The notes beneath the pieces are model-generated. The model was given only the letters and a program-made list of their open reading frames with translations, had not been told where the DNA came from and made no database searches. Below are positions 34,720 through 44,782 of a stretch of DNA of 64,000 bases, one piece after another (positions within the stretch are counted from its first letter, which is position 1; the number at the start of each line of letters is the position of its first letter). The DNA is taken from assembly GCA_003281165.1 (NCBI GenBank), contig QCCT01000002.1, positions 62,001 through 126,000 on the forward strand. The letters run 5' to 3'. Made by a program: the position numbers and the translations under genes. The DNA is from Prochlorococcus sp. AG-347-M18. GTDB taxonomy: Bacteria > Cyanobacteriota > Cyanobacteriia > PCC-6307 > Cyanobiaceae.

Positions 34720-35142
34720 TTGGGAATTAATAAAAGTAAAGAGAATCAACATTGCGGAACAAAACCAAAAAAAATTGCTTTTGGAATAGCACCTCTTGGT
34801 ATAGTTTCAATAGGAATAGTGCCAATGGGAGTAATAAGTATAGGGGTAGTCCCAATGGGTGTATTTTCTTTTGGTGCAGTCGCAATGGGAATAGTCAATT
34901 TATCAGTAGTCGGGATGGGAATTATCTCTGCCGGTGTTACTACTATGGGGATATGGGAGTATTCACCTAATTCTCATAAAAATCATCATAATCATTCCAA
35001 ACAAATTTCAAATTCAAATAAGGAAAATATGATGTCAGATCTATTTATCACTAAACAAGAGGCTGAAAAGGCTGCTTCGAAATACGGATGTGTTGGAGCA
35101 CATAAAATGGGTAATAAATGGATGCCTTGTAAGATGCGCTAA
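34720..35142 (+). CDS. Gly-pentad repeat protein with DUF3721 C-terminus (140 aa)
   Basis: The start is a TTG. Residues 21-80 are twelve consecutive pentads of the form h-G-h-h-x (for example IGIVP-MGVIS-IGVVP). Eleven of the twelve have Gly at position 2 (Ser62 is the exception), and many pentads alternate P and S at the last position. A His/Asn/Ser-rich linker (residues 82-100) leads to KQEAEKAASKYGCVGAHKMG and NKWMPC, a DUF3721-type domain with two Cys. The repeat could fold as a hydrophobic beta-helix or pack as Gly-lined membrane helices; neither is established. The function is unknown. It is divergent from hisS. Confidence 0.7.
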   Translation: MGINKSKENQHCGTKPKKIAFGIAPLGIVSIGIVPMGVISIGVVPMGVFSFGAVAMGIVNLSVVGMGIISAGVTTMGIWEYSPNSHKNHHNHSKQISNSNKENMMSDLFITKQEAEKAASKYGCVGAHKMGNKWMPCKMR

Positions 35143-35172
35143 ATATTTTCTTAGTCAAAAATTAAATCAATA

Positions 35173-35952
35173 TTAATTCAAAATCTCAACTCTAAAATCA
35201 AGATTTTTTGCCTCATCAGTAGTTAATTTTCTTGACCAAGCTCCTTGCACAGGACTATTCCATCTGAACCCAGCATTTTTAGCTAAAGACCTATCTTCAT
35301 AACTAACCAAAGCCTTGTATAAAAACCTCGGTTCAGTAGCTTTAAGTAAAAGTTCCTCTAAGTTGTCGCATTTTTTGAAGACCTCAGATATATATAAGCA
35401 ATCAGATAAAGCTCTATGTAAATTCCAAACTGGTATTGAAAAAGATAAGGCTAGATCAGTCACTGAAGGTCTTGTTTTTAGTGATTTTTGAAAAGACCAA
35501 TTAATATCCTCTAAACTACATATCCATTTCTTATTAAGCTTAGGCAATCTTCCTTTTCCAAACCATTTCTTATCAAACTCCACATTATGAGCAACGATGA
35601 AATCTGAAGAATCAACAAGTTTTAGAAAGAAATTCAATCCATCTTCCCATGGTTGAGAGATATTAGTTACTTCTGCAGATATACCATTTACATGTTCGGC
35701 TTCATTATTATTAACTGGAAATAAAAAAGAAACTTGTGAAAGTACACATTTAAAAGATACATCAAATAAGATACAACCTATTTCTATCACTTCATCTTTA
35801 TTTTCGTCTAAACCTGTTGTTTCAGTATCAAGAATTAAAATTTTTTCAATTTTTTTACTTTTATTCTTTACTCTCTCTTCAGAGGGATTGGTGTTAATTT
35901 GATTATGAAGAAAATCCAATTGATTTAATTCTTTTTTGTTAAATAGTTCCAA
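35173..35952 (-). CDS. DEDDh 3'-5' exonuclease (DnaQ-like)
   Basis: An exonuclease of the DNA polymerase III epsilon/RNase T fold (259 aa). ILILDTETTGLDENKDEVIE is Exo I with the metal-binding D-x-E. FIVAHNVEFDKKWF is Exo II, and LHRALSDCLYISEVF is the Exo IIIe H-x4-D motif. The C-terminal 60 residues (FLYKALVSYEDRSLAKNAGF and then WNSPVQGAWSRKLT) form an extra domain, seen in several cyanobacterial DnaQ-like proteins, that may bind substrate. It is not the main replicative epsilon by context; a repair or RNA-processing role is possible. Confidence 0.85.
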   Translation of the reverse strand: MELFNKKELNQLDFLHNQINTNPSEERVKNKSKKIEKILILDTETTGLDENKDEVIEIGCILFDVSFKCVLSQVSFLFPVNNNEAEHVNGISAEVTNISQPWEDGLNFFLKLVDSSDFIVAHNVEFDKKWFGKGRLPKLNKKWICSLEDINWSFQKSLKTRPSVTDLALSFSIPVWNLHRALSDCLYISEVFKKCDNLEELLLKATEPRFLYKALVSYEDRSLAKNAGFRWNSPVQGAWSRKLTTDEAKNLDFRVEILN

Positions 35953-36068
35953 TTAACTCAAAATACTTTCATTTATCTTGACGCATTTAATAAATATTTC
36001 TTTTAAATTAATATAAATTAAAAAACAGGCTAGAAAATATTTTTTGAAACATTTTTATTTTATGAAAG

Positions 36069-36791
36069 ATGACTTTTACAAAATTTCAATTTAACAATTT
36101 CTGTTATTGGCCTTCAAATCCAAAAAAAATTGTTGAATTTATTGGTGGAAGTTATTTAGCTTCTAAACCAGATTTAACTTATAGAAGATTCATAGAGAGT
36201 TTAATTATTAAAAATTATGCAGTACATGCATATAAATACACACCACAATTTGATCACCAACAACTTGCTATCAAAGCATGGAAAGATTTTAAGAATTGCC
36301 GAATATCTTTATCCAAGAGAATAGGAGCATCAATTCCTTCAATAAGAATTGGTCATAGCCTGGGCTGTAAACTTCATTTAATTTCTCCTGATGGTGGAAG
36401 AAATTGTGAAAAATTCATATCAATAAGTTTTAATAACTTCAGTGCTAATAAATCTATCCCATTATTGAAAAAAATTTCTCAAAAATTAGAATTCAGCAGT
36501 GAATTCTCCCCAAGCCCTGAAAGAACTTTGCGATTAATTGAAAAAACATATAATCAAAAAAATAACTTCCTAATAAAATTCAACTCAGACGAATTAGATC
36601 AAACAGATAAATTATTTTCTTGTCTGAAAGCAAGAAAAGAAGATAATTCTAAAGGGGTAATGTTAAAAGGTACACACACTATAATTGCAAGCGCTGGACT
36701 AAGAGAAAATTTTTTGGGAGACTGGGCTGATGATGAATTCAAAAGAAATACTATAAAAAAAATTTCCAATTTAATTGATGAATCTGATTAG
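36069..36791 (+). CDS. DUF1350 family alpha/beta-hydrolase-like protein
   Basis: A 240-residue protein with the DUF1350 pattern. [20 protein letters not shown] near the N-terminus and [12 protein letters not shown] (about residues 97-108) form a nucleophile-elbow-like G-H-S-x-G with Ser as candidate nucleophile, and the C-terminal [11 protein letters not shown] may provide a His. The family occurs in cyanobacteria and plastids with no known substrate. It overlaps the convergent acs gene by 4 bp. Confidence 0.8.
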   Translation: MTFTKFQFNNFCYWPSNPKKIVEFIGGSYLASKPDLTYRRFIESLIIKNYAVHAYKYTPQFDHQQLAIKAWKDFKNCRISLSKRIGASIPSIRIGHSLGCKLHLISPDGGRNCEKFISISFNNFSANKSIPLLKKISQKLEFSSEFSPSPERTLRLIEKTYNQKNNFLIKFNSDELDQTDKLFSCLKARKEDNSKGVMLKGTHTIIASAGLRENFLGDWADDEFKRNTIKKISNLIDESD

Positions 36792-38770
36792 GATAATTCT
36801 TTTAGCTTTTCCAAAACAGAACTATCTTCAAGAGTGCTTATATCACCGCTAATTTTTTCTCCAGCAGCCAAAGATCTTAAAATTCGCCTCATAATTTTTC
36901 CACTACGCGTTTTTGGAAGAGAGTCAGAAATTATAATTTTTTCGGGCTTTGCAATAATTCCAATTTCATTAACAACATGTTTCTTTAGATTCTCTACTAA
37001 TTCTGAAGAACTGCTCACGTCTCTCTCTAGAGATACAAAAGCAACTATAACTTCACCTTTTAAATCATCTTTTTTGCCAACGACTGCAGACTCTGCAACT
37101 GATTTATGACTTACCAAGGCAGATTCAATTTCCATTGTTCCTAATCTATGTCCTGAAACGCTTATGACATCATCAACTCTTCCCATAATCCATATATATC
37201 CATCTTCATCAATTCGTGCTCCATCTCCAGCAAAATAAACATTTTTTTCTCCTCTAAAGGAAATATATTCCCAATAACTCTCCAAATATCTCTCTGAGTT
37301 TCCGTGAATTGTTCTCATCATTCCTGGCCAAGGTTTCTTAATAATTAAATAGCCGCCCTCGTTCTCTTTAACCATATCTCCATTCTTATCGACAATTTCA
37401 ACTTCGATTCCTGGCAAAGGGAAAGTAGCTGAACCTGGCTTTGTAGCAACGACTCCAGGCAAAGGACTTATCATGACACCACCAGTCTCAGTTTGCCACC
37501 AAGTATCAACAATAGGGCATTTATCTTTACCAATAACTTCCTTGTACCAAATCCATGCTTCGGGATTAATTGGTTCTCCAACTGTGCCCAAAAGTCTAAG
37601 ACTCTCCAAATTATATTTATCAGGTATTTCACGCCCAGACTTCATAAATGCTCTTATTGCTGTTGGTGCAGTATAAAAAATAGAAACCTTATATTTTTGA
37701 ACAATTTCCCAAAAAGCTCCTAAATTTGAGGGTCTTGGCACTCCCTCATACATTAAGGTTGTAGCACCATTAGATAAAGGCCCATAAACTATGTAACTAT
37801 GACCTGTAATCCAACCAACATCAGCAGTACACCAGTAAATATCGTCATCTTTTAAGTCAAAAATCCATTTAAATGTCAAATGGGACCAAAGATTGTACCC
37901 ACCTGTAGTGTGAACTACACCTTTGGGCTTTCCAGTAGAGCCTGAAGTATAAAGAATAAAAAGTCTATCTTCGCTATTCATTATTTCTGGTTCACAATGA
38001 TCTTTTTGATCTTTTAATAATTCGTGCCACCAAAAATCTCTTTCATCAACCATCGAAATATTTTTTTTGGATCGTTGAACAACAACCACTTTTTCAACAA
38101 CCTTATCTGCCCCACTTTCAATGGCCGCATCAACTGCTTTCTTAAGTTCAATCACCTTATCTTTTCTAAAGCCACCATCAGCAGTAATAACAAATCTAGC
38201 GTTTCCATCAATTAACCTATCTTTTAAAGCTTCTGAAGAAAATCCTCCGAAGACAACTGAATGAGGCGCGCCAATTCTTGCACAAGCTAACATCGCAAAC
38301 ATCGCTTCTGGAATCATCGGCATATAAATACATACCAAATCTCCTTTTTTTACACCAATTGTTTTTAATGCATTAGCTGCTTTACATACCTCTTTTAGAA
38401 GTTCTTCGTAAGTATATTTTTTGCTATCTCCGGGTTCGCCTTCCCATATAAGTGCAGTCTTTCCTCCTTGCCCTCTATTAATGTGTCTATCTAAGCAGTT
38501 ATATGTAATATTAAGTTTCCCTTCTTTGAACCATTTAAAAAAGGGCGCATTTTCGTTATCTAATACAGTTTGAAATGGCTCAAACCAATCTAATTCAGAT
38601 TTTGCAAAAGATTCCCAAAATTGAATAGGATTATCTGATGCTTGTTTTTTTAGACTTAGTAATTCTTCTTGAGTACTAATATTTGAGTTTTCTGCAAATT
38701 TTTTTGATGGTGGGAAAATTCTCTTTTCTTCAAGTATGTTATTGATGGAATTTTTTTTATCTAATGACAT
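36788..38770 (-). CDS. acs: Acetyl-CoA synthetase
   Basis: An AMP-forming acetate:CoA ligase (660 aa, full length) that turns acetate, ATP and CoA into acetyl-CoA. [20 protein letters not shown] is the P-loop-like A3 motif. [16 protein letters not shown] is the A5 acetate-pocket motif, and [19 protein letters not shown] and [13 protein letters not shown] are A7/A8. [16 protein letters not shown] holds the catalytic, potentially acetylated lysine. It lies alone, convergent with the DUF1350 gene, and is followed upstream by the prenyl diphosphate synthase in the same direction (94-bp gap). Confidence 0.96.
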   Translation of the reverse strand: MSLDKKNSINNILEEKRIFPPSKKFAENSNISTQEELLSLKKQASDNPIQFWESFAKSELDWFEPFQTVLDNENAPFFKWFKEGKLNITYNCLDRHINRGQGGKTALIWEGEPGDSKKYTYEELLKEVCKAANALKTIGVKKGDLVCIYMPMIPEAMFAMLACARIGAPHSVVFGGFSSEALKDRLIDGNARFVITADGGFRKDKVIELKKAVDAAIESGADKVVEKVVVVQRSKKNISMVDERDFWWHELLKDQKDHCEPEIMNSEDRLFILYTSGSTGKPKGVVHTTGGYNLWSHLTFKWIFDLKDDDIYWCTADVGWITGHSYIVYGPLSNGATTLMYEGVPRPSNLGAFWEIVQKYKVSIFYTAPTAIRAFMKSGREIPDKYNLESLRLLGTVGEPINPEAWIWYKEVIGKDKCPIVDTWWQTETGGVMISPLPGVVATKPGSATFPLPGIEVEIVDKNGDMVKENEGGYLIIKKPWPGMMRTIHGNSERYLESYWEYISFRGEKNVYFAGDGARIDEDGYIWIMGRVDDVISVSGHRLGTMEIESALVSHKSVAESAVVGKKDDLKGEVIVAFVSLERDVSSSSELVENLKKHVVNEIGIIAKPEKIIISDSLPKTRSGKIMRRILRSLAAGEKISGDISTLEDSSVLEKLKELS

Positions 38771-38864
38771 TAAATAAATCTATGCTTAATAAATTTAATC
38801 TAAAAAATTAAGGTTTTCAAAAATTTTAATATTAATTTAGCTCAAAGAATCATTTCTAATAAAT

Positions 38865-39836
38865 TTAATAAATACGGCTTATAACAAATTCTGGGAGAGC
38901 CATTAAAGCTCTTTTATATTCTGAATCAGGAAGCCAGACTATAGCTTCTTTGGAAAGCATTGCAAAATCCTCAGCTAGTTTCCTAGAACTTTCAATAGCT
39001 TTAGAGTTCATGATGATATTAAGAGCATCAACTAAATCATCTTTTTCAGCAAGTTCTCTGTTTATAAGAACTGACAATTGTTTATTTTCTTCTAAGGCAT
39101 ATAAAACTGGGGCGGTAAGATAACCACTAGCAAGATCACTTACAGCAGGTTTTCCAAGTTGTTTATCATTGCCAGTAAAGTCAAGAATGTCATCTACAAC
39201 TTGGAATGCTAAACCAATATTCTTGCCAAAATCGTACAATGAGGTTAAGTTTTCGTCATTAATCCCACTCAAAACTCCAGCTGCTTTACAACTATTGGCT
39301 ATTAATGATGCTGTTTTACAATAACTTTTGTTGATGTATTTGGAAAAAGATTGAGCCGAATCAAATCTATTTAAATTTTGTTTGATTTCACCCTCTGCTA
39401 AATCCATTATTACTCTACTGAGTAATTTAACTACATTTACATTATCAAGGTTAGCTAGGTGCCAACTTGCTTGAGCGAATAAAAAGTCACCCGCCAAAAC
39501 AGCTACTCTGGTATTAAATCTGCTATGAACAGTATCGACTCCTCTTCTTGTAGAGGCCTCATCAACAACATCATCATGGACTAATGAGGCTGTATGAATC
39601 ATTTCAGTTATCTCAGCAAGCCTTTTATGTTTGCTTGTTAAGCAAAATTCAGGAGATATAGCTTTTGAAACCAATAAAACAATACCAGGTCTTAATCTTT
39701 TCCCGCCAGCACTAAAAAGGTGTTCTGCTGCGGCTTGAAGAATAGGGTGTCCAGCTCCTATTAGATTTTTCAGTTCTAAAATAAGATCATCAAGATCATT
39801 TTCAACTGGTTGTAGTAGCTCTGTTACTGTATTCAT
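38865..39836 (-). CDS. sds: Long-chain polyprenyl (solanesyl-type) diphosphate synthase
   Basis: A trans-prenyltransferase (323 aa) that elongates FPP/GGPP with IPP to the side chain of plastoquinone. GGKRLRPGIVLLVSKA binds diphosphate. The first Asp-rich motif is SLVHDDVVDEASTRRG, and the residues before it are small, which allows long products. FQVVDDILDFTGN is the second Asp motif. The chain length (C40-C45) is inferred from similarity to cyanobacterial solanesyl synthases and cannot be fixed by eye. It lies 27 bp downstream of murI in the same direction. Confidence 0.9.
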   Translation of the reverse strand: MNTVTELLQPVENDLDDLILELKNLIGAGHPILQAAAEHLFSAGGKRLRPGIVLLVSKAISPEFCLTSKHKRLAEITEMIHTASLVHDDVVDEASTRRGVDTVHSRFNTRVAVLAGDFLFAQASWHLANLDNVNVVKLLSRVIMDLAEGEIKQNLNRFDSAQSFSKYINKSYCKTASLIANSCKAAGVLSGINDENLTSLYDFGKNIGLAFQVVDDILDFTGNDKQLGKPAVSDLASGYLTAPVLYALEENKQLSVLINRELAEKDDLVDALNIIMNSKAIESSRKLAEDFAMLSKEAIVWLPDSEYKRALMALPEFVISRIY

Positions 39837-39863
39837 GATTAACCTCTTCTATATCTTAAGGAA

Positions 39864-40658
39864 TCAAACATTACTTCGGAGGTTAACCAACCTAATTTCT
39901 TTATTAATTCCAAGCCAAAATTTTACTTTATTGGAAAACTCATCTCTTTCTGAAGTAACAAAAAATTTTACATTTTCGAAAGAAATACTCTCATAGCCGT
40001 CAGTTTTTGGAATAGCAAAAGATTCATTAAATTTTTTTATTAATGCTACCGATGGATCAATAATTTTTATATTTGAATCTAATTTTTTTCTTAAAAAGTC
40101 ATAAATTAAAGGATAGTGACTACATCCAAGTATTAATTCTTCAATATTTTTGTTTATTAAAGGTCTTAAGTATAAGTCTGAAAGACTATTTAACTTATCA
40201 ATATTTAATTTTTCTTTTTCAATTTCTGATACAAATTCTGGACATTCTTGCTGAAATATTATCGTATTCTCTTTTTTAGAATTTATTGCTTTCTTGTAAT
40301 ACGATGATCGAACAGTTGTTTGTGTTGCTAGGACACCAATTATTTGCTTATCAACTATTTCCGATACTGAGTTTATAAGGTCAAAACAAGGAACCTTTAA
40401 ATTATCCTCTAGAATATCCAGCGCACACGCATTTGTTGTATTACAAGCAACTAAAAGTGCATCCAAATTCTTATCAACAAAAAAAGTACAAATCTCCTTG
40501 GCAATTAATCTTATCTCTTTTGAATTTTTGTTCCCAAAAGGTATTCTTTTTGTATCCGCCAAATAAAAAATTTCTACATCTTGACATGTTTTTAGCAAAG
40601 AATTAAGGATGGTAAAACCACCTATTCCGCTATCAAATATACCTATTTTAAGTTTCAC
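39864..40658 (-). CDS. murI: Glutamate racemase
   Basis: Cofactor-independent racemase that makes D-glutamate for peptidoglycan (264 aa). IGIFDSGIGGFTIL opens the family, LLVACNTTNACALD carries the first catalytic Cys, and LILGCSHYPLIYDFL the second, each with its adjacent Thr/His. The start overlaps the end of the amidase gene by 4 bp (ATGA), so the amidase-murI-sds order forms one transcription unit on the minus strand. Confidence 0.95.
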   Translation of the reverse strand: MKLKIGIFDSGIGGFTILNSLLKTCQDVEIFYLADTKRIPFGNKNSKEIRLIAKEICTFFVDKNLDALLVACNTTNACALDILEDNLKVPCFDLINSVSEIVDKQIIGVLATQTTVRSSYYKKAINSKKENTIIFQQECPEFVSEIEKEKLNIDKLNSLSDLYLRPLINKNIEELILGCSHYPLIYDFLRKKLDSNIKIIDPSVALIKKFNESFAIPKTDGYESISFENVKFFVTSERDEFSNKVKFWLGINKEIRLVNLRSNV

Positions 40659-41740
40659 CCTACTTTATCTAGATATTCGAGGATACCTTTTGCAATTGCA
40701 TATGCTAATCTTTTCCGATGGGTTATTTTTTCTAATCTTCTTGAATCTAATCTTCCCGTTAAAAATCCAATTTCTACAAGGACTGCTGGCATCCTAGTAT
40801 TTTTAATTACATAAAATCGACCTTGTTTAACTCCTCGATCAGGACTCCCCGGGGAAACTCTTAAAATTTGTTTTTGAATTCTTTTCGCGAGTAATCTTCC
40901 TCTCCACCCTCTGTAATAAAAGGTTTCCAATCCATTTATGTCCCTTCTTTTGCCTCTTGAGGCATTTGCATGAATACTTACAAAGATATCTGCATCCGTA
41001 TTATTAGCAATTGAAACTCTTGGAGGTAAATCCAAATCAACGTCATTTGTTCTAGTCAACCTTACTTTGACACCTTTCTCAGAAAGTAATTTTTTAATTA
41101 TTTTTGAAACCTCTAGAACAACATCTGTTTCTCTAATACCACCAATACCTATTGCCCCTGGATCAGGTCCTCCGTGACCTGGGTCGATAACAACCCAAAA
41201 TTTATTTTGTTTTACATCTGGTAGTTTCAAGTAACCATAATTGTTTTTCTTCTTATGAATTAAATTTTGATTTGCTTTGATATTTCCTCTTTTCTTTTCA
41301 ATTAAACCTTCACCAATCTTTTTAAATGAATATTTTGGGTTAAATAGTTTAATTCTCCATCTATTTTGATCTAAGCCAACCATTTGCCAAGTCAATGGTT
41401 TCAAATAAGTGTCTTCTTTAAATTCAATTACTAGTCTTGTCTTACCCTTATTTGGTTTACCTAACCTAATTTCTTTTATTGGGCCATTACCTTTTATTTT
41501 TCTAGGATTTTTTAATTCCCCAGGAAAATCTACCCAGAATCTATCTCCATATAATTGGTTGGCATTCTGAAAGTATGCTTTTAAATTTGAATTTGACTTA
41601 GTTCTTAATTCTAAAACCCCATTAGTATTTATCGCCCATGCTGCCAGAGCACTTGAAGATTTAACTGGGAGAATTGAAGAATTTAATAATAAAAAAAAAG
41701 CTAAATAACGAAAAAGTTTATTATCTAAAAACTTTATCAT
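40655..41740 (-). CDS. N-acetylmuramoyl-L-alanine amidase (AmiC-like) with AMIN domain
   Basis: An exported cell-wall amidase (361 aa). An N-terminal signal or anchor helix (FLDNKLFRYLAFFLLLNSSI) precedes an AMIN domain (about residues 30-140), which targets such enzymes to the septum. The Amidase_3 catalytic domain has VVIDPGHGGPDPGAIG (Zn His), GIRETDVVLEVSKI (Zn Glu), FVSIHANASRGK (Zn His) and PAVLVEIGFLTG (catalytic Glu). It splits the stem peptide from MurNAc during cell separation. It touches the upstream nitrilase gene (1-bp overlap) and overlaps murI by 4 bp. Confidence 0.93.
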   Translation of the reverse strand: MIKFLDNKLFRYLAFFLLLNSSILPVKSSSALAAWAINTNGVLELRTKSNSNLKAYFQNANQLYGDRFWVDFPGELKNPRKIKGNGPIKEIRLGKPNKGKTRLVIEFKEDTYLKPLTWQMVGLDQNRWRIKLFNPKYSFKKIGEGLIEKKRGNIKANQNLIHKKKNNYGYLKLPDVKQNKFWVVIDPGHGGPDPGAIGIGGIRETDVVLEVSKIIKKLLSEKGVKVRLTRTNDVDLDLPPRVSIANNTDADIFVSIHANASRGKRRDINGLETFYYRGWRGRLLAKRIQKQILRVSPGSPDRGVKQGRFYVIKNTRMPAVLVEIGFLTGRLDSRRLEKITHRKRLAYAIAKGILEYLDKVG

Positions 41741-42567
41741 TAGTTTGAAAACAATTTATTTTTTCTATGTTTAAGACTTGGCATCTGCTCCCTAATTTTC
41801 TTTACTCTTTTTTTATCCGCTGGTGCTATTGCAGCTCCCTGAGTTTTTCCGGCATCAGATAAAACTGTGCCCCATGGGTCAATCACCATTGCATGGCCAT
41901 GACTCTGCCTTCTTCCATAATGAATTCCAGTTTGAGCTGGAGCAACTACATATGCGGTATTCTCGATAGCTCTTGCTTGCAATAGGATTTGCCAATGATC
42001 TTTTCCTGTAAATGCAGTAAAAGCTGCGGGGATCATAATTAACTCTGCACCTTTAGAAGACAAATATCTATAAAGTTCAGGGAATCTAACGTCATAACAA
42101 ATTGACAATCCTATTTTGCATAGACCTGGGACATCTACAACTGGTGGATATTCCTCCCCAGATAAAATAGTAAATGATTCTTTATATAAATTACCATCTG
42201 GCAAATCAACATCAAATAAATGTATTTTGTCGTATTTTGCTAAAACATGTCCATCTCTGGCAAATAATGCTGATCTATTAAAAGTATGACTTTCATCACC
42301 AGCAGGGACAGGATACCCTCCCCCCAAAAGATATACTTGATATCTTTGTGACATGGTTTTGAGAAAATTTTCACACTTCTCTGACAATTCAGATGCTAAT
42401 CTAAGTTTTTCATTATCTTCTCCTAAAAAAGCAAAATTTTCAGGTAATCCTATTAACTCAGCGCCTCTTCTTGCAGCCAATTCAATTTGTTCTTCTGCTT
42501 CAACAAAATTTGCTTCAACATTTGAAGTACTCGTAATTTGCAATGCAGCTACCAAAAAATCAGTCAA
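41740..42567 (-). CDS. Nitrilase-superfamily amidohydrolase (Nit1/Nit2-like)
   Basis: A carbon-nitrogen hydrolase of 275 aa. The catalytic Glu is in IGLPENFAFLG, the Lys in KYDKIHLFDVDL, and the Cys in IGLSICYDVRFPELYR. The IPAAFTAFTGKDHWQILLQA region and the following RAIENTAYVVAPAQTG resemble Nit1/Nit2 enzymes, which act on deaminated glutathione or omega-amidase substrates, more than plant nitrilases. It starts 30 bp after the comB stop and continues into the amidase, so the four to five genes from comB to sds may be one operon. Confidence 0.88.
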   Translation of the reverse strand: MTDFLVAALQITSTSNVEANFVEAEEQIELAARRGAELIGLPENFAFLGEDNEKLRLASELSEKCENFLKTMSQRYQVYLLGGGYPVPAGDESHTFNRSALFARDGHVLAKYDKIHLFDVDLPDGNLYKESFTILSGEEYPPVVDVPGLCKIGLSICYDVRFPELYRYLSSKGAELIMIPAAFTAFTGKDHWQILLQARAIENTAYVVAPAQTGIHYGRRQSHGHAMVIDPWGTVLSDAGKTQGAAIAPADKKRVKKIREQMPSLKHRKNKLFSN

Positions 42568-42597
42568 AACTTTACTCCTAGTAAACCAATTCGTAAA

Positions 42598-43326
42598 TCA
42601 TGAGGCACGAATCACACCTCTTTCAACTTGAGCTGGAACAATATCTAAGCAATCAAGTTCAGAGCAACATTTAAAATCATCCTCATAATCTCCAAGACTT
42701 GTCAATCTTTTGCCATGAGTTGCTGTTTTTAAACATTTCAAAATATCATCTTTCCAAAAATCCCAAAGTACCAAAGCAGCTTGTAATTCGTCATTCATAA
42801 TATTAATTTCGAAATTACAGTTCTGTTTTAGGTATGAGGCCAAAGCACCAGCAGCTAAAGAATCCTCGAGTGAATAAGAGCCTTCCCAACCACTACCAAG
42901 TATTAAAACATTTGCACTTTTTAATGAAATGATTTTTTCCGCAACTGCTTTCCTATTAGGGAGACCCATAGCAAATAAATGTTTAGCATTTTGAACTTTT
43001 TTCAATGATTTAGTCCCATTAGTCGTACTCATAAATAATCTTTTACCATTAACAATTTTTTTTGTAACTGATAAAGGAGAATTTCCTAAATCAAAGCCCT
43101 CAATCTTCTTTCCACCTCTCTCTCCAAGCATTAGTCTCTTCTCAGCTTGCCACTTAATTGCAGATTCTTTTAATAAATCTAAATCTGCAAAAACTTGTAT
43201 TGAATCAGCTCCATTTTTTAAAGCCCAAGAAATTGTGGTTGTAGCTCTTAAAACATCAATGACCACTGCAATGTCTGGATTTATTTCTGGAACATCCTTT
43301 GCGACGTGATAATAAGTAAGATTAAT
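42598..43326 (-). CDS. comB: 2-phosphosulfolactate phosphatase (ComB family), probable AUU start
   Basis: A ComB-family phosphatase that releases sulfolactate from 2-phosphosulfolactate. VVIDVLRATTTISWALKNGA is the family's Asp-containing core, with RLMLGERGGKKIEGFDLGNS and LFMSTTNGTKSLKK following. The first ATG/GTG/TTG is a GTG at 43266, which would cut off the conserved N-terminal strand. Upstream codons still read NLTYYHVAKDVPEINPDIA, and an in-frame TAA lies at 43339-43341. Between them there is no standard start, but AAAAGGA (43334-43340) precedes two ATT codons at 43329 and 43326. I therefore place the start at ATT 43326, giving about 242 aa. Confidence 0.85.
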   Translation of the reverse strand: MNLTYYHVAKDVPEINPDIAVVIDVLRATTTISWALKNGADSIQVFADLDLLKESAIKWQAEKRLMLGERGGKKIEGFDLGNSPLSVTKKIVNGKRLFMSTTNGTKSLKKVQNAKHLFAMGLPNRKAVAEKIISLKSANVLILGSGWEGSYSLEDSLAAGALASYLKQNCNFEINIMNDELQAALVLWDFWKDDILKCLKTATHGKRLTSLGDYEDDFKCCSELDCLDIVPAQVERGVIRAS

Positions 43327-43459
43327 AATCGAGTCCTTTTACTAGTTTTATTATAGAAAACAGTTACTTAATTTGATTATTTTTTTTTTAAAACAAACTT
43401 ATTGATAATATATAAATAATTTGTTTTTACATAAATCTTATCAAGTATTAAATTTGAAA

Positions 43460-44770
43460 ATGAATAATATCCGCACAATAAAAGGTGGAGTCAATTTAAA
43501 AGGAAAAATAGAAGTACCTGGAGATAAATCTATTTCTCATAGAGCTTTAATAATAGGAAGTATTGCTAAAGGTGAGACGACTATTGAGGGTTTTTTACAT
43601 TCTGAAGATCCACTTTCAACTGCTGATTGTCTGAGAAAATTAGGTGTAAAGATACCAGAAATAAAAAAAAATGAGCCTTTTACAATTTCAGGATTGGGTC
43701 TTGATGGATTAAAAGAGCCCAAAGAAATTCTAAATTGTGGAAATTCTGGAACCACAATGAGATTATTAATGGGGTTACTTGCTGGTCAAGAAGGTAAGAA
43801 TTTCATCTTAACTGGTGACATTTCTCTTAATGAAAGGCCAATGGGAAGGGTTGGCAAACCATTGTCGATGATGGGTGGCAAAATTTTTGGGAGAGAAAAA
43901 GGAAACAAAGCTCCAATATCAATTGATGGGAATAAACTAAAAGGATGTTTGATTGGGACCCCAGTAGCAAGTGCTCAAGTAAAATCCGCAATCTTATTGG
44001 CAGGCCTCAAAGCTTCAGGAACCACTTCGGTTATTGAACCAGCATCTTCAAGAGATCATACTGAGAGAATGTTAAAAGCATTTGGAGCAGACATCAATAT
44101 TAGAGGAGAATTAGGAAGGAATGTAGTTATCAAGTCAGGGGGCAACTTAATTGGCCAGAGAGTATTGATACCCGGAGACATAAGCTCTGCTTCTTTTTGG
44201 ATGATTGCTGCATCGATTGTTCCAAATTCAGAGGTTTTAATTCAGAATGTCGGATTAAATCCTACTAGAACAGGGATTTTAAATGTGATGGATTCAATGG
44301 GGTGCGATTATGAGATATTAGATAAATCGACTATTGCAGGTGAACCTATTGGATCTATTAAAGTAAGGACTACAAATAATTTAAGATCATTCTCTATTGA
44401 AGGAGATATACTCCCAAAACTTATAGATGAAATTCCTATCCTTACTGTGGCTGCCTGTTTTTGTAATGGAGTTTCTGAAATTAAGGATGCACAAGAATTA
44501 AGAGTTAAGGAGACAGATCGATTAAAAGTCATGGCACGACAGTTACGAAAATTCGGTGCTGAAATAACAGAAAAAGAGGATGGGTTAATTATTAATGGTG
44601 AATCAAAATTCCACTCTGCGGAAGTAGACAGTGAGACAGATCATCGAGTAGCAATGAGTCTTGCTATTGCTTCACTTCTTGCCAAAGGTACCTCAAAAAT
44701 CATGAGGGCAGATGCAGCTAGCGTTTCGTATCCCACTTTTTGGGAAGAGCTGTCCAAACTATCTAACTAG
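43460..44770 (+). CDS. aroA: 3-phosphoshikimate 1-carboxyvinyltransferase (EPSP synthase)
   Basis: Joins shikimate 3-phosphate and PEP in the chorismate pathway (436 aa from the ATG at 43460; a TTG at 43421 would add 13 unlikely residues). [13 protein letters not shown] is the N-terminal shikimate-3-phosphate site. [20 protein letters not shown] is the PEP-loop region, with NERPMGRV following. [12 protein letters not shown] holds the catalytic Asp, and [20 protein letters not shown] is the conserved C-domain block. Two pseudo-symmetric domains fill the sequence. It is followed 12 bp later by the MnmC-like gene. Confidence 0.96.
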   Translation: MNNIRTIKGGVNLKGKIEVPGDKSISHRALIIGSIAKGETTIEGFLHSEDPLSTADCLRKLGVKIPEIKKNEPFTISGLGLDGLKEPKEILNCGNSGTTMRLLMGLLAGQEGKNFILTGDISLNERPMGRVGKPLSMMGGKIFGREKGNKAPISIDGNKLKGCLIGTPVASAQVKSAILLAGLKASGTTSVIEPASSRDHTERMLKAFGADINIRGELGRNVVIKSGGNLIGQRVLIPGDISSASFWMIAASIVPNSEVLIQNVGLNPTRTGILNVMDSMGCDYEILDKSTIAGEPIGSIKVRTTNNLRSFSIEGDILPKLIDEIPILTVAACFCNGVSEIKDAQELRVKETDRLKVMARQLRKFGAEITEKEDGLIINGESKFHSAEVDSETDHRVAMSLAIASLLAKGTSKIMRADAASVSYPTFWEELSKLSN

Positions 44771-44782
44771 CCTAAAAAGTTT

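Noticed and set aside
34752-34970. 72-codon plus-strand frame overlapping the Gly-pentad protein
   Set aside because: It is an alternative frame of the repeated codons; its Ser/Asn/Cys-rich translation has no protein-like pattern, whereas the other frame has exact pentads and a known C-terminal domain.
36834-38215. Several plus-strand frames of 60-90 codons opposite acs
   Set aside because: They are shadows of a well-supported 660-residue acetyl-CoA synthetase.
43421-43459. TTG start extending aroA by 13 residues
   Set aside because: EPSP synthase conservation begins just after the ATG at 43460, and the extra residues look like translated leader.
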